NCBI GenBank assembly: GCA_021741205.1
Contig: JAIOYI010000008.1
Coordinates: 1 to 64,000, forward strand
Source of the DNA: Emcibacter sp.
GTDB lineage: Bacteria; Pseudomonadota; Alphaproteobacteria; Sphingomonadales; Emcibacteraceae
Reading direction: 5' to 3'
Length of the DNA stretch: 64,000 bases
Within the stretch, counting starts at the first letter, position 1. The number at the start of each line of letters is the position of its first letter. A program made the translations under genes and the position numbers. Below, piece after piece: positions 28,437-38,782 of the stretch. The notes under the pieces were generated by a model. It saw only the letters and a list, made by a program, of their open reading frames with translations. It was not told the origin of the DNA and did no database searches.

Positions 28437-28553
28437 AATAAATTTTCCGCCCTTTAAATAGTTGATTGATCGCCCTCATACTAATAAAATTTATTCTACT
28501 GTATGATACCCCCAATTTCGAATAAAAAGTGGATATTATTAGTCCAAAAACAA

Positions 28554-28581
28554 AAAAGACCCCGCATTAGCAGGGTCTTTT
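28554..28581 (-). terminator. Intrinsic terminator after skp
   Basis: On the minus strand AAAAGACCCTGC pairs with GCGGGGTCTTTT around a TAAT loop, followed directly by more T residues. This is a strong rho-independent terminator closing the long block that starts at rpsB. It separates skp from fabZ, which must then use its own promoter. Confidence 0.88.
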
Positions 28582-28596
28582 CCTTTAAATCTATAT

Positions 28597-29190
28597 TTAT
28601 TGACCTTCTAAAATACCTTCAGACGATGGTAATTCCACCTTAATACTTGGCAGTGACTGATCTAATGCCTCGATGACCTTAGTCGTAACGTCAAGCCCCG
28701 CTGTCTTTTCAATGACAAGGCTTACATCCATAATTATAGTGGCCTTATGCTCTTTAAGAATTTTTTGGAATATAGGTTTTAATGCCCGCTGTAATTCATT
28801 TTGAGCATTTCCGAGAGCCGTTTCCAACTGACGATTTCTAATCTGCACTTCTCTTTGTACGGTCAGAACCTTATTTTGGAAATCTTTAACTTTTGCATCA
28901 TAAGATTCTTTGGGAAGAATTGACCGTTGTGATTTCAACGTGGTTTCTTCTTCTTTTAAAGCCTTTTCCTGTTCCGCAATTTCTGCCTGAAATTTCGTGC
29001 GAATTTTATCCAACTGGTTTTGAATATCCTTACCAGCCGCAGAATTAAATCTGACCATTCGACTGTCTATGATAGCAATAACGGCCTGTGGCAATTCCTG
29101 TGCAGAAACCGCAGCCGTTCCAATAGTGGTAAAAAGAGAAACTGCAGTCGCAATCGCTGTCATTACCGTAATTTTGATTATTTTTTTCAT
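28597..29190 (-). CDS. skp: Periplasmic chaperone Skp/OmpH
   Basis: Skp holds unfolded outer membrane proteins on their way to BAM. From ATG 29190 the 197-residue product has a signal peptide (MKKIIKITVMTAIATA to about AVSAQ), then a beta-strand AVIAIIDSRMV and a long coiled-coil rich in K/E/Q. A short strand pair (IIMDVSLVI) completes the fold. The start lies 1 base after the bamA stop; an upstream alternative inside bamA lacks a signal peptide. It is the last gene before a strong terminator. Confidence 0.92.
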   Translation of the reverse strand: MKKIIKITVMTAIATAVSLFTTIGTAAVSAQELPQAVIAIIDSRMVRFNSAAGKDIQNQLDKIRTKFQAEIAEQEKALKEEETTLKSQRSILPKESYDAKVKDFQNKVLTVQREVQIRNRQLETALGNAQNELQRALKPIFQKILKEHKATIIMDVSLVIEKTAGLDVTTKVIEALDQSLPSIKVELPSSEGILEGQ

Positions 29191-29191
29191 A

Positions 29192-31543
29192 TTAAAATCT
29201 TGTTCCGATGTTAAATTGGAAGAATTCCGTTTTATCATACTTATCTGATAAAATGGCCTTAGCAAAGTCAATTCTGAATGGACCAAAAGGTGACATCCAA
29301 GTAAAACCTACCCCTGCTGAAACTCTTGGTTTTGGTGTATCAGCCACGATCCTATGTGTCAATCCCGTAGCAGAATTATATAACTCATCTGGTAAGTCAA
29401 TAGTAAATAATGCGCCCGCATCAACAAACATGCTGGCCTCAATACCAAGTTCTCTTGCCCCAGAACCAAGTGGGATATACACCTCTAACGATCCCTTATA
29501 AAACACATTACCGCCCAAAGCATCCGTTGTTAAATTATCCCGGGGGCCAATACCAGCCTGTTGGAAACCACGCATCCTTGGATTTCCGAGGAAAAACCGA
29601 TCATTAATACGAACATTCTGGCCAAGTCCCATAATATGACCACCTTCGGCCTTTGCGCCAAAAATCCAGCGACCATAAATTGGAATGAAATAGTTATAGT
29701 TGGCCTGTGTCCTAATATATTGCACATTACCACCTAATCCAGCGACTTCCTGATTTAAAACGGCTCGGTGTCCCCTATTGGGTTTTTGGCGATTGTCTAA
29801 ATTATCATATGAAATGCCATATCCAACGGAGGAGGTTGTAAAGGTACCTATGTTTGTTATGGTATAGGGACTTCTGCTTGATAAATATATCTCAGGAATA
29901 TCAATTTTATCCCGACGAATATTATATTGACTGCTCATCACGACATATTCTGTCACTGGAAATGCTGTTCTAAGTCCCATTCCGAGAGATATCTGAGTAA
30001 AGTTAGCTTCTCTAAAACTATTATCACGGTAATATAAATCTACCCCCGCAACAATTGGGCGGCCTAAGAAATATGGTTCTGTAAACCCTATATCCAATTC
30101 TTTACGGCGACTGGAAATTCGGCTGCCAAAACGCAAATCTTGGCCACGTCCCAAAAGATTTCTTTCCCGAATACTAAAATCAAATAAGAAGCTTTCCATG
30201 CTAGAGAAACCTGCCCCAACCGAAAGCTCTCCCGTTGCCTGTTCTTCAACAGTTACGTCCAAAATTGTTTTATCGTTTGCAGAACCCTCAACCTGATTGA
30301 TTTCTGCTTCTTTAAAGAAACCAAGAGATTTGATACGAATTTCAGATCTTTTCATCTTAGATGAATTATAGGAATCACCTTCCATAAGTCTCATTTCGCG
30401 ACGAATCACACGATCATGGGTACGGACGTTACCATGAATATCAACCCGTTCAACATAAACACGCGGGGCTTTATTAACAACATATGTAATATTGACAGTT
30501 TGATTTTCACGGTCCCGACGAATACGAGGACGTACATTCACAAAGGCATAACCCTTTAGCCCTGCCACATCCGTCAAATACTCAACCGTTTTGTCAATTA
30601 ATTCAGAATTATATAAATCACCCTTTCTGGTAAAAACCAAAAGGCTCAAAACTTCGGACGAAAGATCTGGTATCTTACTTTCAACATCAATATCACCGAA
30701 ATGATAAATAACCCCTTCATCTACGGTAAAATTGATAAAGAAATCCTCTTTATTGGGGGCAAGTTCCGTAACCGCTGAGGTAATTCTAAAATCTGCATAG
30801 CCTTTTGAGCGATAAAAATCTCTCAAGACCTGCTTGTCATAAGCCATTCTATCAGGATCATAAGTATCATCAGATGACATAAAACGCCACCAACGGCTTT
30901 CCTTTGATTTCATAACGGCGCGCAAATCGTCATTACTAAATATAGAATTACCCATAAAATTTATTTTACCGATACTGCTTTTTGGGCCTTCGGTGATTTC
31001 AAAAACAAGATTTATGCGATTTTGATCCAGCTGAATGACCTTTGGTTCAATACTGGCCGAAAAACGCCCCCCTCTGCGATAAACTTCCAACAGCCGTTGA
31101 ACATCCGCCCTTACCTTGGATCTGGAAAACACAATACGAGGACGCAATTGAATTTCTTCATACAGTTTATCATCTTTTTTGTATTTGTTGCCCTCAAACA
31201 CAATACGATTGATAATAGGGTTTTCAGCTATTTCAATAACCAGTTGGCTACCAGACCGACCAATTTTAACGTCTGAAAATAATCCTGTATTAAAGAGTGA
31301 TTTTAAGGAACGGTCGACTTCTTTTTCGTTATAAAGGTCACCCTTTTGCACGAAAATATAAGATTTTACCGTATCCACCTCAATTCTTTGATTACCCTGA
31401 ACAATGACATCAGAGATAATATCAGAATTTACCAATGTAGATTGCTGTGCATACGCCCCCTCAGCAGTAGAAAACATACCAACCAAGACAGTAATAACCA
31501 ATAATGACCAAACTATATAAATATTACAAATGCGATTTATCAA
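29192..31543 (-). CDS. bamA: Outer membrane beta-barrel assembly protein BamA
   Basis: BamA is the core of the BAM insertase. The 783-residue protein has a signal peptide ending near AYAQQ, five POTRA domains (about residues 38-440) and a C-terminal Omp85 barrel. It ends in phenylalanine (IGTRF), the usual outer membrane signature. The start is TTG at 31543, since the signal peptide needs it, with AGGA about 9 bases upstream. It lies between rseP and skp, as in most Proteobacteria. Confidence 0.97.
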   Translation of the reverse strand: MINRICNIYIVWSLLVITVLVGMFSTAEGAYAQQSTLVNSDIISDVIVQGNQRIEVDTVKSYIFVQKGDLYNEKEVDRSLKSLFNTGLFSDVKIGRSGSQLVIEIAENPIINRIVFEGNKYKKDDKLYEEIQLRPRIVFSRSKVRADVQRLLEVYRRGGRFSASIEPKVIQLDQNRINLVFEITEGPKSSIGKINFMGNSIFSNDDLRAVMKSKESRWWRFMSSDDTYDPDRMAYDKQVLRDFYRSKGYADFRITSAVTELAPNKEDFFINFTVDEGVIYHFGDIDVESKIPDLSSEVLSLLVFTRKGDLYNSELIDKTVEYLTDVAGLKGYAFVNVRPRIRRDRENQTVNITYVVNKAPRVYVERVDIHGNVRTHDRVIRREMRLMEGDSYNSSKMKRSEIRIKSLGFFKEAEINQVEGSANDKTILDVTVEEQATGELSVGAGFSSMESFLFDFSIRERNLLGRGQDLRFGSRISSRRKELDIGFTEPYFLGRPIVAGVDLYYRDNSFREANFTQISLGMGLRTAFPVTEYVVMSSQYNIRRDKIDIPEIYLSSRSPYTITNIGTFTTSSVGYGISYDNLDNRQKPNRGHRAVLNQEVAGLGGNVQYIRTQANYNYFIPIYGRWIFGAKAEGGHIMGLGQNVRINDRFFLGNPRMRGFQQAGIGPRDNLTTDALGGNVFYKGSLEVYIPLGSGARELGIEASMFVDAGALFTIDLPDELYNSATGLTHRIVADTPKPRVSAGVGFTWMSPFGPFRIDFAKAILSDKYDKTEFFQFNIGTRF

Positions 31544-31591
31544 ATAACTATATCCTGATTTTTTCTTGTTTTTATAATAACCGGCACTTAT

Positions 31592-32722
31592 TTACCAGTT
31601 TATTTTCAATATATCATTGAACGTTGCCAACATCATTAACCCAAGAATAAAAACTAATCCAATACGAAATCCAAATTCTTGTGTTCTTTCACTTAATTTT
31701 CGCCCCAAAACGGCTTCAAAACTATAAAAAAGCAAGTGTCCCCCGTCTAATAGAGGAATAGGAAATAAATTAACCATTCCCAAACTAATTGACACAAGTG
31801 CCATAATTCTAATCCAAAAATCGATACCTTGCTTTGCAGAATCACCTGCAATTTTTGCAATACCAATTGGTCCGCTTAATTCTTTAACCGATCTTGTGCC
31901 CACAATCATCTGTCGGATACCACGCAATGACTGTACAACAATAACTCTGGTTTCAATCACACCTGCCCATAATGCGGACGGGATATTATGCTCCTTAATA
32001 ACCACTTCTTCAGAATTCTGAATACCAATTTGATATAATTCTAATGGTTTTCCATTTTCATCCAGAACGGGTTCACCGTCTCGGACAATTTTTGTTAATT
32101 TTGGCGTTAAAACAAGACGAACAACTTTATTATTACGCAACACATCAATATCGAGACTTTCCCCTGCACTATAAAGTACCTGCACCCTTAAATCATTAAA
32201 CCGTTCTATTTCGCTCCCATCGACGGCTATAATAATATCACCTGATTGTACACCAGCCACTTCAGCAGCACTGCCCTCTACGACCTCTGATACACGGGCG
32301 GGTCTGTCTACTTGACCATATAGATAAAAAAATGTGGCCAGAATAAGGATAGCAAAAACAAAGTTAGCGAAAGGCCCCGCAAAAACGATTGCCGCTCTTT
32401 GATGTAATTTTTTAAAATGAAAGGAAACGGCTTTTTCTTCTTCCGTCAGATTATTTATATTTGATTGCGGGGTGCTTGCCTCACTGGCATCGCCAAAAAA
32501 TTTCACATAGCCCCCCAAGGGAAAATAACTTACTTTCCATCTTGTACCTTTGCTATCTGTCTTACCCCAAATTTCCGGCCCAAATCCAATAGAAAAGACC
32601 TCAACACGGACCCCATTGTAGCGGGCGACAATAAAATGCCCCCACTCATGAACAAAGACCAAAATGGATAACATCCCCAAAAATGAGACCACATATATTA
32701 TTGCATCGATCAAACTGTCCAT
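31592..32722 (-). CDS. rseP: Site-2 zinc metalloprotease RseP/MmpA
   Basis: RseP cuts within the membrane during envelope stress signalling and signal peptide removal. The 376-residue protein has the zinc site HEWGH (His25, Glu26, His29) in the first helix, a PDZ domain near residues 130-215 with SGDIIIAVDG, and the second active-site motif NLFPIPLLDGGH near the C-terminus. Caulobacter MmpA is a known alphaproteobacterial relative. It follows dxr by 9 bases. Confidence 0.96.
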   Translation of the reverse strand: MDSLIDAIIYVVSFLGMLSILVFVHEWGHFIVARYNGVRVEVFSIGFGPEIWGKTDSKGTRWKVSYFPLGGYVKFFGDASEASTPQSNINNLTEEEKAVSFHFKKLHQRAAIVFAGPFANFVFAILILATFFYLYGQVDRPARVSEVVEGSAAEVAGVQSGDIIIAVDGSEIERFNDLRVQVLYSAGESLDIDVLRNNKVVRLVLTPKLTKIVRDGEPVLDENGKPLELYQIGIQNSEEVVIKEHNIPSALWAGVIETRVIVVQSLRGIRQMIVGTRSVKELSGPIGIAKIAGDSAKQGIDFWIRIMALVSISLGMVNLFPIPLLDGGHLLFYSFEAVLGRKLSERTQEFGFRIGLVFILGLMMLATFNDILKINW

Positions 32723-32731
32723 ATTCTTTCT

Positions 32732-33925
32732 CTATAATTTATCAATAATATTTTGTGCTACTATTCTCGCTTCACGATCCGTCGCATGAAGCATCTCTAG
32801 GCAAGTTAAAGGTTCTGCATCAATATGCAATAAAGTTTTTTCAACCGTATGGGCAATATCAAGAAAGGGTATCTGTCCCTGAAGAAAGGCAAAAACAGCC
32901 ACCTCATTAGCCGCATTAAGAATAATAGGGGCAGTGCCGCCCATATGCAATGCCTCTCTCGCGCAAAGAAGTGCTGGAAATCTTGTCATATCGGGAGTTA
33001 AGAAATCTAGTCTGCCAAAATCCGTCAAATTCAATTTTTTTGTCGATGTCTCAAGACGATTTGGCCAGCCAAGGGTATAGGATATGGGAATTCTCATATC
33101 TGGTATCCCAAGTTGAGCAAGGACGGAACCATCACGATAAGTCACCATACTATGGATAATAGATTGTGGATGAACAATAATTTCAATTTGATTCTCTGTG
33201 AGTGGAAACAGATGATAGGCCTCTATCATTTCCAGACCCTTATTCATCATAGTAGCGGAATCCACAGATATTTTTGCGCCCATATCCCAGTTTGGATGAG
33301 CAACCGCTTGCCTCGGCGTTACTGTTTTCATCTCATCCAGGCTATAATTGATAAAAGGCCCGCCCGAGGCTGTCAGGGTTATGTTTTGTACACTGTCAGG
33401 TCTTTCAAAATCAAATATTTGAAATATGGCATTATGCTCAGAATCCACTGGCAAAAGGGTGGATTTATGATCTTTGACCTCCTGCATCATAAGATCGCCC
33501 GCACAAACAAGGCATTCCTTATTGGCAAGTGCAACCGTAACGCCACGGCGAATAGCGGACAAGGTCGGCCTAAGTCCAGCAGCCCCAACAATGGATGCCA
33601 TAACCCATTCAGAGGGAAGCTCTGCGGCTTCATTCAAGGCATCTGTCCCCGCAGAAACCTTAATAGCAGTTCCTGCCAAGGCATCCTTTAAGTCCTGATA
33701 ACAAGTTTCATCGGCAATAATGGCATGTTGGGCTCTAAAAATTTTGGCTTGTTCAGCAAGTAAGGCAACATTTCGATTTGCCGTTAGAGCCACAACATCA
33801 TAAGCGTCTGGATTTTGCCCAATAAGATCAAGCGTGCTGCAGCCCACAGAGCCCGTTGATCCCAAAATGGTAATCGTTTTTGGAGCATCAAATTTGCTAT
33901 GGGCTATTGTGTTAATTTCCTTCAT
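32732..33925 (-). CDS. dxr: 1-deoxy-D-xylulose-5-phosphate reductoisomerase
   Basis: Dxr (IspC) makes MEP, the committed step of the non-mevalonate isoprenoid pathway. The 397-residue protein has the NADPH loop TILGSTGSVGCSTLDL, the metal-binding PVDSEHNAIFQ stretch, TASGGPF, and HPNWDMGAKISVDSATMMNK. It is 8 bases from cdsA in the rpsB block. ispH of the same pathway is at 53405-54352. Confidence 0.97.
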   Translation of the reverse strand: MKEINTIAHSKFDAPKTITILGSTGSVGCSTLDLIGQNPDAYDVVALTANRNVALLAEQAKIFRAQHAIIADETCYQDLKDALAGTAIKVSAGTDALNEAAELPSEWVMASIVGAAGLRPTLSAIRRGVTVALANKECLVCAGDLMMQEVKDHKSTLLPVDSEHNAIFQIFDFERPDSVQNITLTASGGPFINYSLDEMKTVTPRQAVAHPNWDMGAKISVDSATMMNKGLEMIEAYHLFPLTENQIEIIVHPQSIIHSMVTYRDGSVLAQLGIPDMRIPISYTLGWPNRLETSTKKLNLTDFGRLDFLTPDMTRFPALLCAREALHMGGTAPIILNAANEVAVFAFLQGQIPFLDIAHTVEKTLLHIDAEPLTCLEMLHATDREARIVAQNIIDKL

Positions 33926-33933
33926 TTATCCCC

Positions 33934-34764
33934 TTACACATAAAGAAATAATGCAACAGCAGGGGCTGCAAAAACGATAGCATCCACCCTGTCCATAACA
34001 CCACCATGACCTGGAATGATCGTACCAGAATCTTTCACATTGAAATGTCTTTTAAGGGCGGATTCGGCAAGGTCACCCATCTGGCTCCAGATGGCGAGGA
34101 AGGCAGTTAAGGGTATAAAAAATTCACTTCTCCATGCGGGGTTCATGGTTGAAAATATAGCATTAAGATCAAAATAATATGCTGCAATAGTCCCCATGAT
34201 AACAGCGGTAAGCGCACCGCCAATTAATCCCGCCCAAGTTTTATTAGGACTTATACTCGGTGCCATCTTTGGGCCACCAATATTTTTTCCCGCAAAATAA
34301 GCCCCTGTATCCATTGACCATACAATTATCATCGTCCAAAGAACAATCCACGCCCCTTGTTCAGAAAATGTTCTTAACCATATCAAGGATAAGGCAGGTA
34401 GAAGGGCATAAACCGCCCCAAGTAAAGCAAAATGAAATTTCATTTTTTGATAAAAACAAATGCCCCCTAATAAAGCAACAGGCACAAGATAAACGATAAA
34501 GTCAAAATAATGCCTATAAAACATAGAATAAACCAGAATAAGGCTCAAAATTGTCTGGAGGACAAAGGCACCATTAAAGGATTTTTTCTCCGTAATGCCG
34601 TTCCATTCATATAATATCATAACGGTGAGCAAGCCGACAAATATGATGTAAGGCACGCCTCCTAGCAATATTATAGAGATAGCAACCGGTAACATCACAA
34701 GAGCCGATATAACACGGAGCATAAGACCAGATTTTTTGGAGGGAGATACGGGTGAATTTGTCAT
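33934..34764 (-). CDS. cdsA: Phosphatidate cytidylyltransferase
   Basis: CdsA makes CDP-diacylglycerol, the precursor of membrane phospholipids. The 276-residue protein has about eight membrane helices and the C-terminal family signature SQMGDLAESALKRHFNVKDSG, followed by IIPGHGGVMDRVDAI. It follows uppS by 7 bases and precedes dxr. Confidence 0.95.
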   Translation of the reverse strand: MTNSPVSPSKKSGLMLRVISALVMLPVAISIILLGGVPYIIFVGLLTVMILYEWNGITEKKSFNGAFVLQTILSLILVYSMFYRHYFDFIVYLVPVALLGGICFYQKMKFHFALLGAVYALLPALSLIWLRTFSEQGAWIVLWTMIIVWSMDTGAYFAGKNIGGPKMAPSISPNKTWAGLIGGALTAVIMGTIAAYYFDLNAIFSTMNPAWRSEFFIPLTAFLAIWSQMGDLAESALKRHFNVKDSGTIIPGHGGVMDRVDAIVFAAPAVALFLYV

Positions 34765-34771
34765 AATATGC

Positions 34772-35521
34772 TCAAGATATCACGCCGAAACGTCGTTCAC
34801 GGCAGCAATATTCCTGTAGGGCATTTTCATATATTTCCCGATTAAAATCTGGCCATAAAACATCCAGAAAAACAAATTCAGCATAAGCCATTTGCCACAA
34901 AAGAAAATTGCTAATTCTTTGTTCGCCGCTTGTGCGAATAACCAAATCAGGATCTGGCAGATTGCTAGTATAAAGATTTTCGGCAAAAATTTCTTCTGAA
35001 ACATTTTCCAGCTTAACATCACCAGCTTTTATTTTTTCCGCGAGTTTCAAGGCCGCATTGACAATTTCCGCCCGCCCGCCATAACTTAAGGCAAGTGTTA
35101 AACATAATTTTGTATTGTTGCTGGTTTTTTGTTCTGCCGCGTCAAGCAGTTCTCGGATATCTTGATGAAGTTTTGTTCTGTCACCAATAAAACTCAATCG
35201 TATATTTTTTTCATGAAGCTCGTCCACTTCCTTCGTCAAGTACCACTGAAGCAAATTCATCAGATCGTTGACTTCATCTGCAGGTCTGTTCCAATTTTCA
35301 GAAGAAAAAGCATAAAGTGTGAGATATTTAATGCCCAAATCAATGGAATTTTCAACACATTGACGCACAGCATCGACACCACGCTTATGGCCTGCAATTT
35401 TTGGTAACATACGTTTTTTGGCCCACCGCCCGTTACCATCCATAATGATAGCAACATGAGCTGGAAGTTCTGATTGTTTATGTTTCTTTTTGGAAGAAAA
35501 CTCTTCCTTAACCAACAACAT
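34772..35521 (-). CDS. uppS: Undecaprenyl diphosphate synthase
   Basis: UppS makes the C55 lipid carrier for peptidoglycan and other polymers. The 249-residue cis-prenyltransferase has HVAIIMDGNGRWAKKR with the catalytic aspartate, the YAFSSENWNRP flexible loop, ALSYGGRAEI, and DLVIRTSGEQRISNFLLWQ. The N-terminus carries a short lysine-rich extension. It is 16 bases from frr and 7 from cdsA. Confidence 0.96.
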   Translation of the reverse strand: MLLVKEEFSSKKKHKQSELPAHVAIIMDGNGRWAKKRMLPKIAGHKRGVDAVRQCVENSIDLGIKYLTLYAFSSENWNRPADEVNDLMNLLQWYLTKEVDELHEKNIRLSFIGDRTKLHQDIRELLDAAEQKTSNNTKLCLTLALSYGGRAEIVNAALKLAEKIKAGDVKLENVSEEIFAENLYTSNLPDPDLVIRTSGEQRISNFLLWQMAYAEFVFLDVLWPDFNREIYENALQEYCCRERRFGVIS

Positions 35522-35537
35522 GAACCAAGTTGTCTCC

Positions 35538-36098
35538 TTAAATATGCATAATTTCGTTTTCTTTTATGTCCGACAATAAATCGATTTCCTTGATCATTTC
35601 ATCGGTTAGTTTTTGTATTCTGTCAGAAAAAGATTTTTGCTCATCTTGGCTTATTTCGCTATCTTTTTCCAACCTTTTTATAGTGTCCATACCATCCCGG
35701 CGAACATTACGAACCGCAATACGCGTTTGTTCAGCATATTTTCCAGCCACTTTTGTTAATTCAGCCCGGCGTTCTTCGTTTAATTCAGGAATTGGAACAC
35801 GCAATGTCTGGCCATCTGTAACAGGATTAAGCCCAAGTCCCGCATTACGGATTGCCTTTTCCGCAGATGATACCATTGATTTATCCCAAACCTGAACCGA
35901 TATCATACGGGCATCCGGTGTTGAAATTGTGGCAATTTGGTTAAGTGGCATTTGAGACCCATAAGCATCAACCATAACTGGATCCATCAAATTCACCGAA
36001 GCTCTACCTGTACGAAGCCCTACAAATTCAGATTTTAAATTTTCAATAGCACCCTTCATGCGGCGTTTAAGATCATTTAGATCAATTTCAGATGACAT
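35538..36098 (-). CDS. frr: Ribosome recycling factor
   Basis: Frr splits post-termination ribosomes with EF-G. The 186-residue protein has the standard length and motifs: [20 protein letters not shown], then [11 protein letters not shown] and [16 protein letters not shown]. It starts 3 bases after the pyrH stop and belongs to the rpsB-tsf-pyrH-frr core order seen across bacteria. Confidence 0.97.
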   Translation of the reverse strand: MSSEIDLNDLKRRMKGAIENLKSEFVGLRTGRASVNLMDPVMVDAYGSQMPLNQIATISTPDARMISVQVWDKSMVSSAEKAIRNAGLGLNPVTDGQTLRVPIPELNEERRAELTKVAGKYAEQTRIAVRNVRRDGMDTIKRLEKDSEISQDEQKSFSDRIQKLTDEMIKEIDLLSDIKENEIMHI

Positions 36099-36101
36099 TT
36101 T

Positions 36102-36824
36102 TTACTCCTTAACGATTATCGTAAAGTCACCCTTACCACACATGACACGGGCAAACTCACCTTGCTTCTGGATAGAGAAAACAACAATTGGAATATTATT
36201 TTCACGGGCAAGAGCAATAGCAGAAGCATCCATAACTTTTAAATCCAAGGTCAACACTGTATGATAATCAAGTTTATCATATTTTTTTGCATTTGGATTC
36301 TTTTTTGGATCAGAATCATAAACACCGTCCACTTGTGTTCCTTTTAACAGCCCGTCACAACCCATTTCAGCGGCCCTAAGAGCGGCTGCCGTATCAGTTG
36401 TAAAGAATGGATTTCCCGTACCCGCCGCAAAAATTACTACACGGCCCTTTTCCATATGTCTAATGGCTTTTCTGCGAATATAAGGCTCACAAACGGACGC
36501 TATCGGGAAAGCAGATTGTACACGGCTATCCACGCCCTCTTGCTCAAGAGCATTTTGAATAGCAATAGAATTCATGACAGTAGCGAGCATACCCATATGA
36601 TCGGCAGAGGTGCGGTCAAAACCACTTGCAACGCCGGTCATTCCTCTAAAAATATTACCAGCACCAACCACAAGACAAACCTGCACCCCTAAGCTTTGGA
36701 CTATTTTGATTTCAGTAGCGACTCGTCTAACCATATTGGGATCAATACCATAATTTTGATCCCCCATCAGAGCTTCCCCTGAAAGTTTTAGTAAAACACG
36801 TTTATATTTAGGAATTTCAGCCAT
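36102..36824 (-). CDS. pyrH: UMP kinase
   Basis: PyrH phosphorylates UMP in pyrimidine nucleotide synthesis. The 240-residue amino acid kinase-fold protein begins [14 protein letters not shown] and has [10 protein letters not shown], the [13 protein letters not shown] stretch, and [20 protein letters not shown]. It is separated from tsf by 140 bases containing a long hairpin, so it may be expressed partly on its own. Confidence 0.97.
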   Translation of the reverse strand: MAEIPKYKRVLLKLSGEALMGDQNYGIDPNMVRRVATEIKIVQSLGVQVCLVVGAGNIFRGMTGVASGFDRTSADHMGMLATVMNSIAIQNALEQEGVDSRVQSAFPIASVCEPYIRRKAIRHMEKGRVVIFAAGTGNPFFTTDTAAALRAAEMGCDGLLKGTQVDGVYDSDPKKNPNAKKYDKLDYHTVLTLDLKVMDASAIALARENNIPIVVFSIQKQGEFARVMCGKGDFTIIVKE

Positions 36825-36909
36825 TTTTACCTTTTTTATTAAATATTAATTTTACAAGATTCAGACATCTTATATTTTTTATAAAAAGTTATAGGGCAGA
36901 ATATACAAC

Positions 36910-36959
36910 TTGGGCCCAAATGCGAACAAACTTTTTAATTTATTCACATATGAGCCCAA
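36910..36959. other. Long imperfect hairpin between tsf and pyrH
   Basis: TTGGGC (36910-36915) and GCCCAA (36954-36959) close an extended stem that continues inward through CATATGTGAA and TTCGCATTTG on the minus-strand RNA, with G-U pairs and a single mismatch. The T-tract lies before the stem on the minus strand, so it is not a classic terminator. It may adjust the ratio of tsf to pyrH expression or protect RNA ends. Confidence 0.5.
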
Positions 36960-36964
36960 AAAAA

Positions 36965-37891
36965 TTAGTTACCAGAGACGGCTGCTACTTCTGCGGCAAA
37001 ATCTTCTTCTTCTTTTTCAATGCCCGCACCAAGTTCAAGGCGAGCATAACCCGTAAGTTTGATTTCAGCTCCTGCATCCTTAGAAGCCTTAGCGATGACA
37101 TCAGAAATTTTTGTTTCGCCGTCAATTATAAAGGTCTGTTCTAGCAAAACAACTTCTTGATAGAATTTTGACATACGACCAACAATCATTTTCTCAATGA
37201 TGTTATCTGGCTTTCCTGATTCGCGCGCTTGCTCAATAAGAACGTTACGTTCGCGCTCTACAGCCTCGGGGTCAAGTTCATCAACGATCAAGGCGAGTGG
37301 CGCAGTTGCCGCCACATGCATGGCAAGCTGCTTACCAAGTGCATGAAGAACAGCCTCATCAGCGTCAGATTCCAGTGCCACCAAAACCGCAATTTTACCA
37401 AGATTTGGTACCACACTATTATGGATATAGGTTGCCACAACACCCTTAGAAACAGAACAACCAATGGAACGGCGGAAATTAAGATTTTCACCGATGGTAC
37501 CAACGGCTTCGATCAATTCATCTTTTACACTGAGGCTTGTGTTAGGGTAATCGGCAGCCGCTGTCGCCTCAAAATCACCGTTATGGGCAAGAGCAACATC
37601 TGCAATATTCTTAACGATTTCCTGAAATCTTTCGTTACGCGCCACAAAATCCGTCTCCGAATTAACTTCAACGGCAACGGATGTTGTGCCATTTGATGCC
37701 ACAGCCACAAGACCTTCGGCCGCAACACGGCCAGATTTTTTTGCAGCCTTTGCAATACCTTTTTGACGAAGCCAATCCATTGCCCGTTCAACGTCGGCAT
37801 CATTTTCTGTCAATGCGTTTTTACAATCCATCATTCCTGCGCCGGATTTATCACGCAGTTCTTTAACAAGTGCAGCCGTAATCTGAGCCAT
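36965..37891 (-). CDS. tsf: Elongation factor Ts
   Basis: EF-Ts recycles EF-Tu. The 308-residue protein starts with the UBA-like [20 protein letters not shown], followed by MDCKNAL, and includes [16 protein letters not shown], the EF-Tu contact. A good AAGGAAG precedes the ATG. It follows rpsB by about 67 bases, as in almost all bacteria. Confidence 0.98.
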   Translation of the reverse strand: MAQITAALVKELRDKSGAGMMDCKNALTENDADVERAMDWLRQKGIAKAAKKSGRVAAEGLVAVASNGTTSVAVEVNSETDFVARNERFQEIVKNIADVALAHNGDFEATAAADYPNTSLSVKDELIEAVGTIGENLNFRRSIGCSVSKGVVATYIHNSVVPNLGKIAVLVALESDADEAVLHALGKQLAMHVAATAPLALIVDELDPEAVERERNVLIEQARESGKPDNIIEKMIVGRMSKFYQEVVLLEQTFIIDGETKISDVIAKASKDAGAEIKLTGYARLELGAGIEKEEEDFAAEVAAVSGN

Positions 37892-37958
37892 TGTTCTTCC
37901 TTATCCTATGAGAAACATTATGCAGGTTCAGAAAATTCCAAACCTGCCTCTGTTATAA

Positions 37959-38768
37959 TTATTCAGAAACTTTCGCTTCTTCTTCAACATTATTTTCGTC
38001 TGCAACCTCTTCAACAGCAATCTCTTCAACAAGAGGGGCAACGTCAGCAGCCGCACCAAGGTCAACACCTTTGTTTGTCATTTCCTGCTGAATACCTTCA
38101 AGAACGGCACCAGAAACCAAATCACAATAAAGCTGTATGGCCCGTGTGGCATCGTCATTACCAGGAACAGGAAATAAAATGCCCGATGGATCAGAATTCG
38201 TATCCAAAATCGCCACAACAGGAATGCCCAATTTATTGGCTTCTAAAATAGCGAGGTCTTCTTTGTTGGTATCGATAACAAAAAGAATGTTTGGAATGCC
38301 GCCCATGTCTTTAATACCGCCAAGGGCACGTTCAAGCTTATCGCGTTCCCGTGTCATTTGAAGAATTTCTTTTTTGGTTAAACCAACAGTATCTTCGGCC
38401 AATTTAACTTCCAACTCTTTAAGACGCTTAATAGACTTAGAAATTGTTTGCCAGTTGGTCATCATACCGCCAAGCCAGCGGTGATTGACGTAATATTGTC
38501 CACAACGTTTTGCAGCCTCTGCAATAGGGCCTGATGCCTGACGCTTTGTTCCAACGAACAAAACACGACCACCAGATGCGGTAACATCCCGTACAGTTTC
38601 CAAGGCACGGTGCAGCAAAGGCACAGTGATAGACAGGTTAATGATATGAACTTTGTTGCGGGCACCAAAGATATATTCTTTCATCTTTGGGTTCCAGCGG
38701 TGGGCCTGATGCCCAAAATGAACACCAGCTTCAAGAAGCTGACGCATTGAAAATGTTGGCGTTGCCAT
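37959..38768 (-). CDS. rpsB: Ribosomal protein S2
   Basis: S2 is a late-binding protein of the 30S subunit. The 269-residue protein has [31 protein letters not shown] and [19 protein letters not shown], all family signatures. The C-terminus carries an acidic glutamate/valine-rich tail of about 30 residues, as often in alphaproteobacteria. A branched RNA structure lies just before its start codon. Confidence 0.98.
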   Translation of the reverse strand: MATPTFSMRQLLEAGVHFGHQAHRWNPKMKEYIFGARNKVHIINLSITVPLLHRALETVRDVTASGGRVLFVGTKRQASGPIAEAAKRCGQYYVNHRWLGGMMTNWQTISKSIKRLKELEVKLAEDTVGLTKKEILQMTRERDKLERALGGIKDMGGIPNILFVIDTNKEDLAILEANKLGIPVVAILDTNSDPSGILFPVPGNDDATRAIQLYCDLVSGAVLEGIQQEMTNKGVDLGAAADVAPLVEEIAVEEVADENNVEEEAKVSE

Positions 38769-38782
38769 TGTTTTTTCCTTAT

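Noticed and set aside
33113-33691. 192-codon plus-strand frame opposite dxr
   Set aside because: It lies entirely within dxr on the other strand and encodes no recognisable motif.
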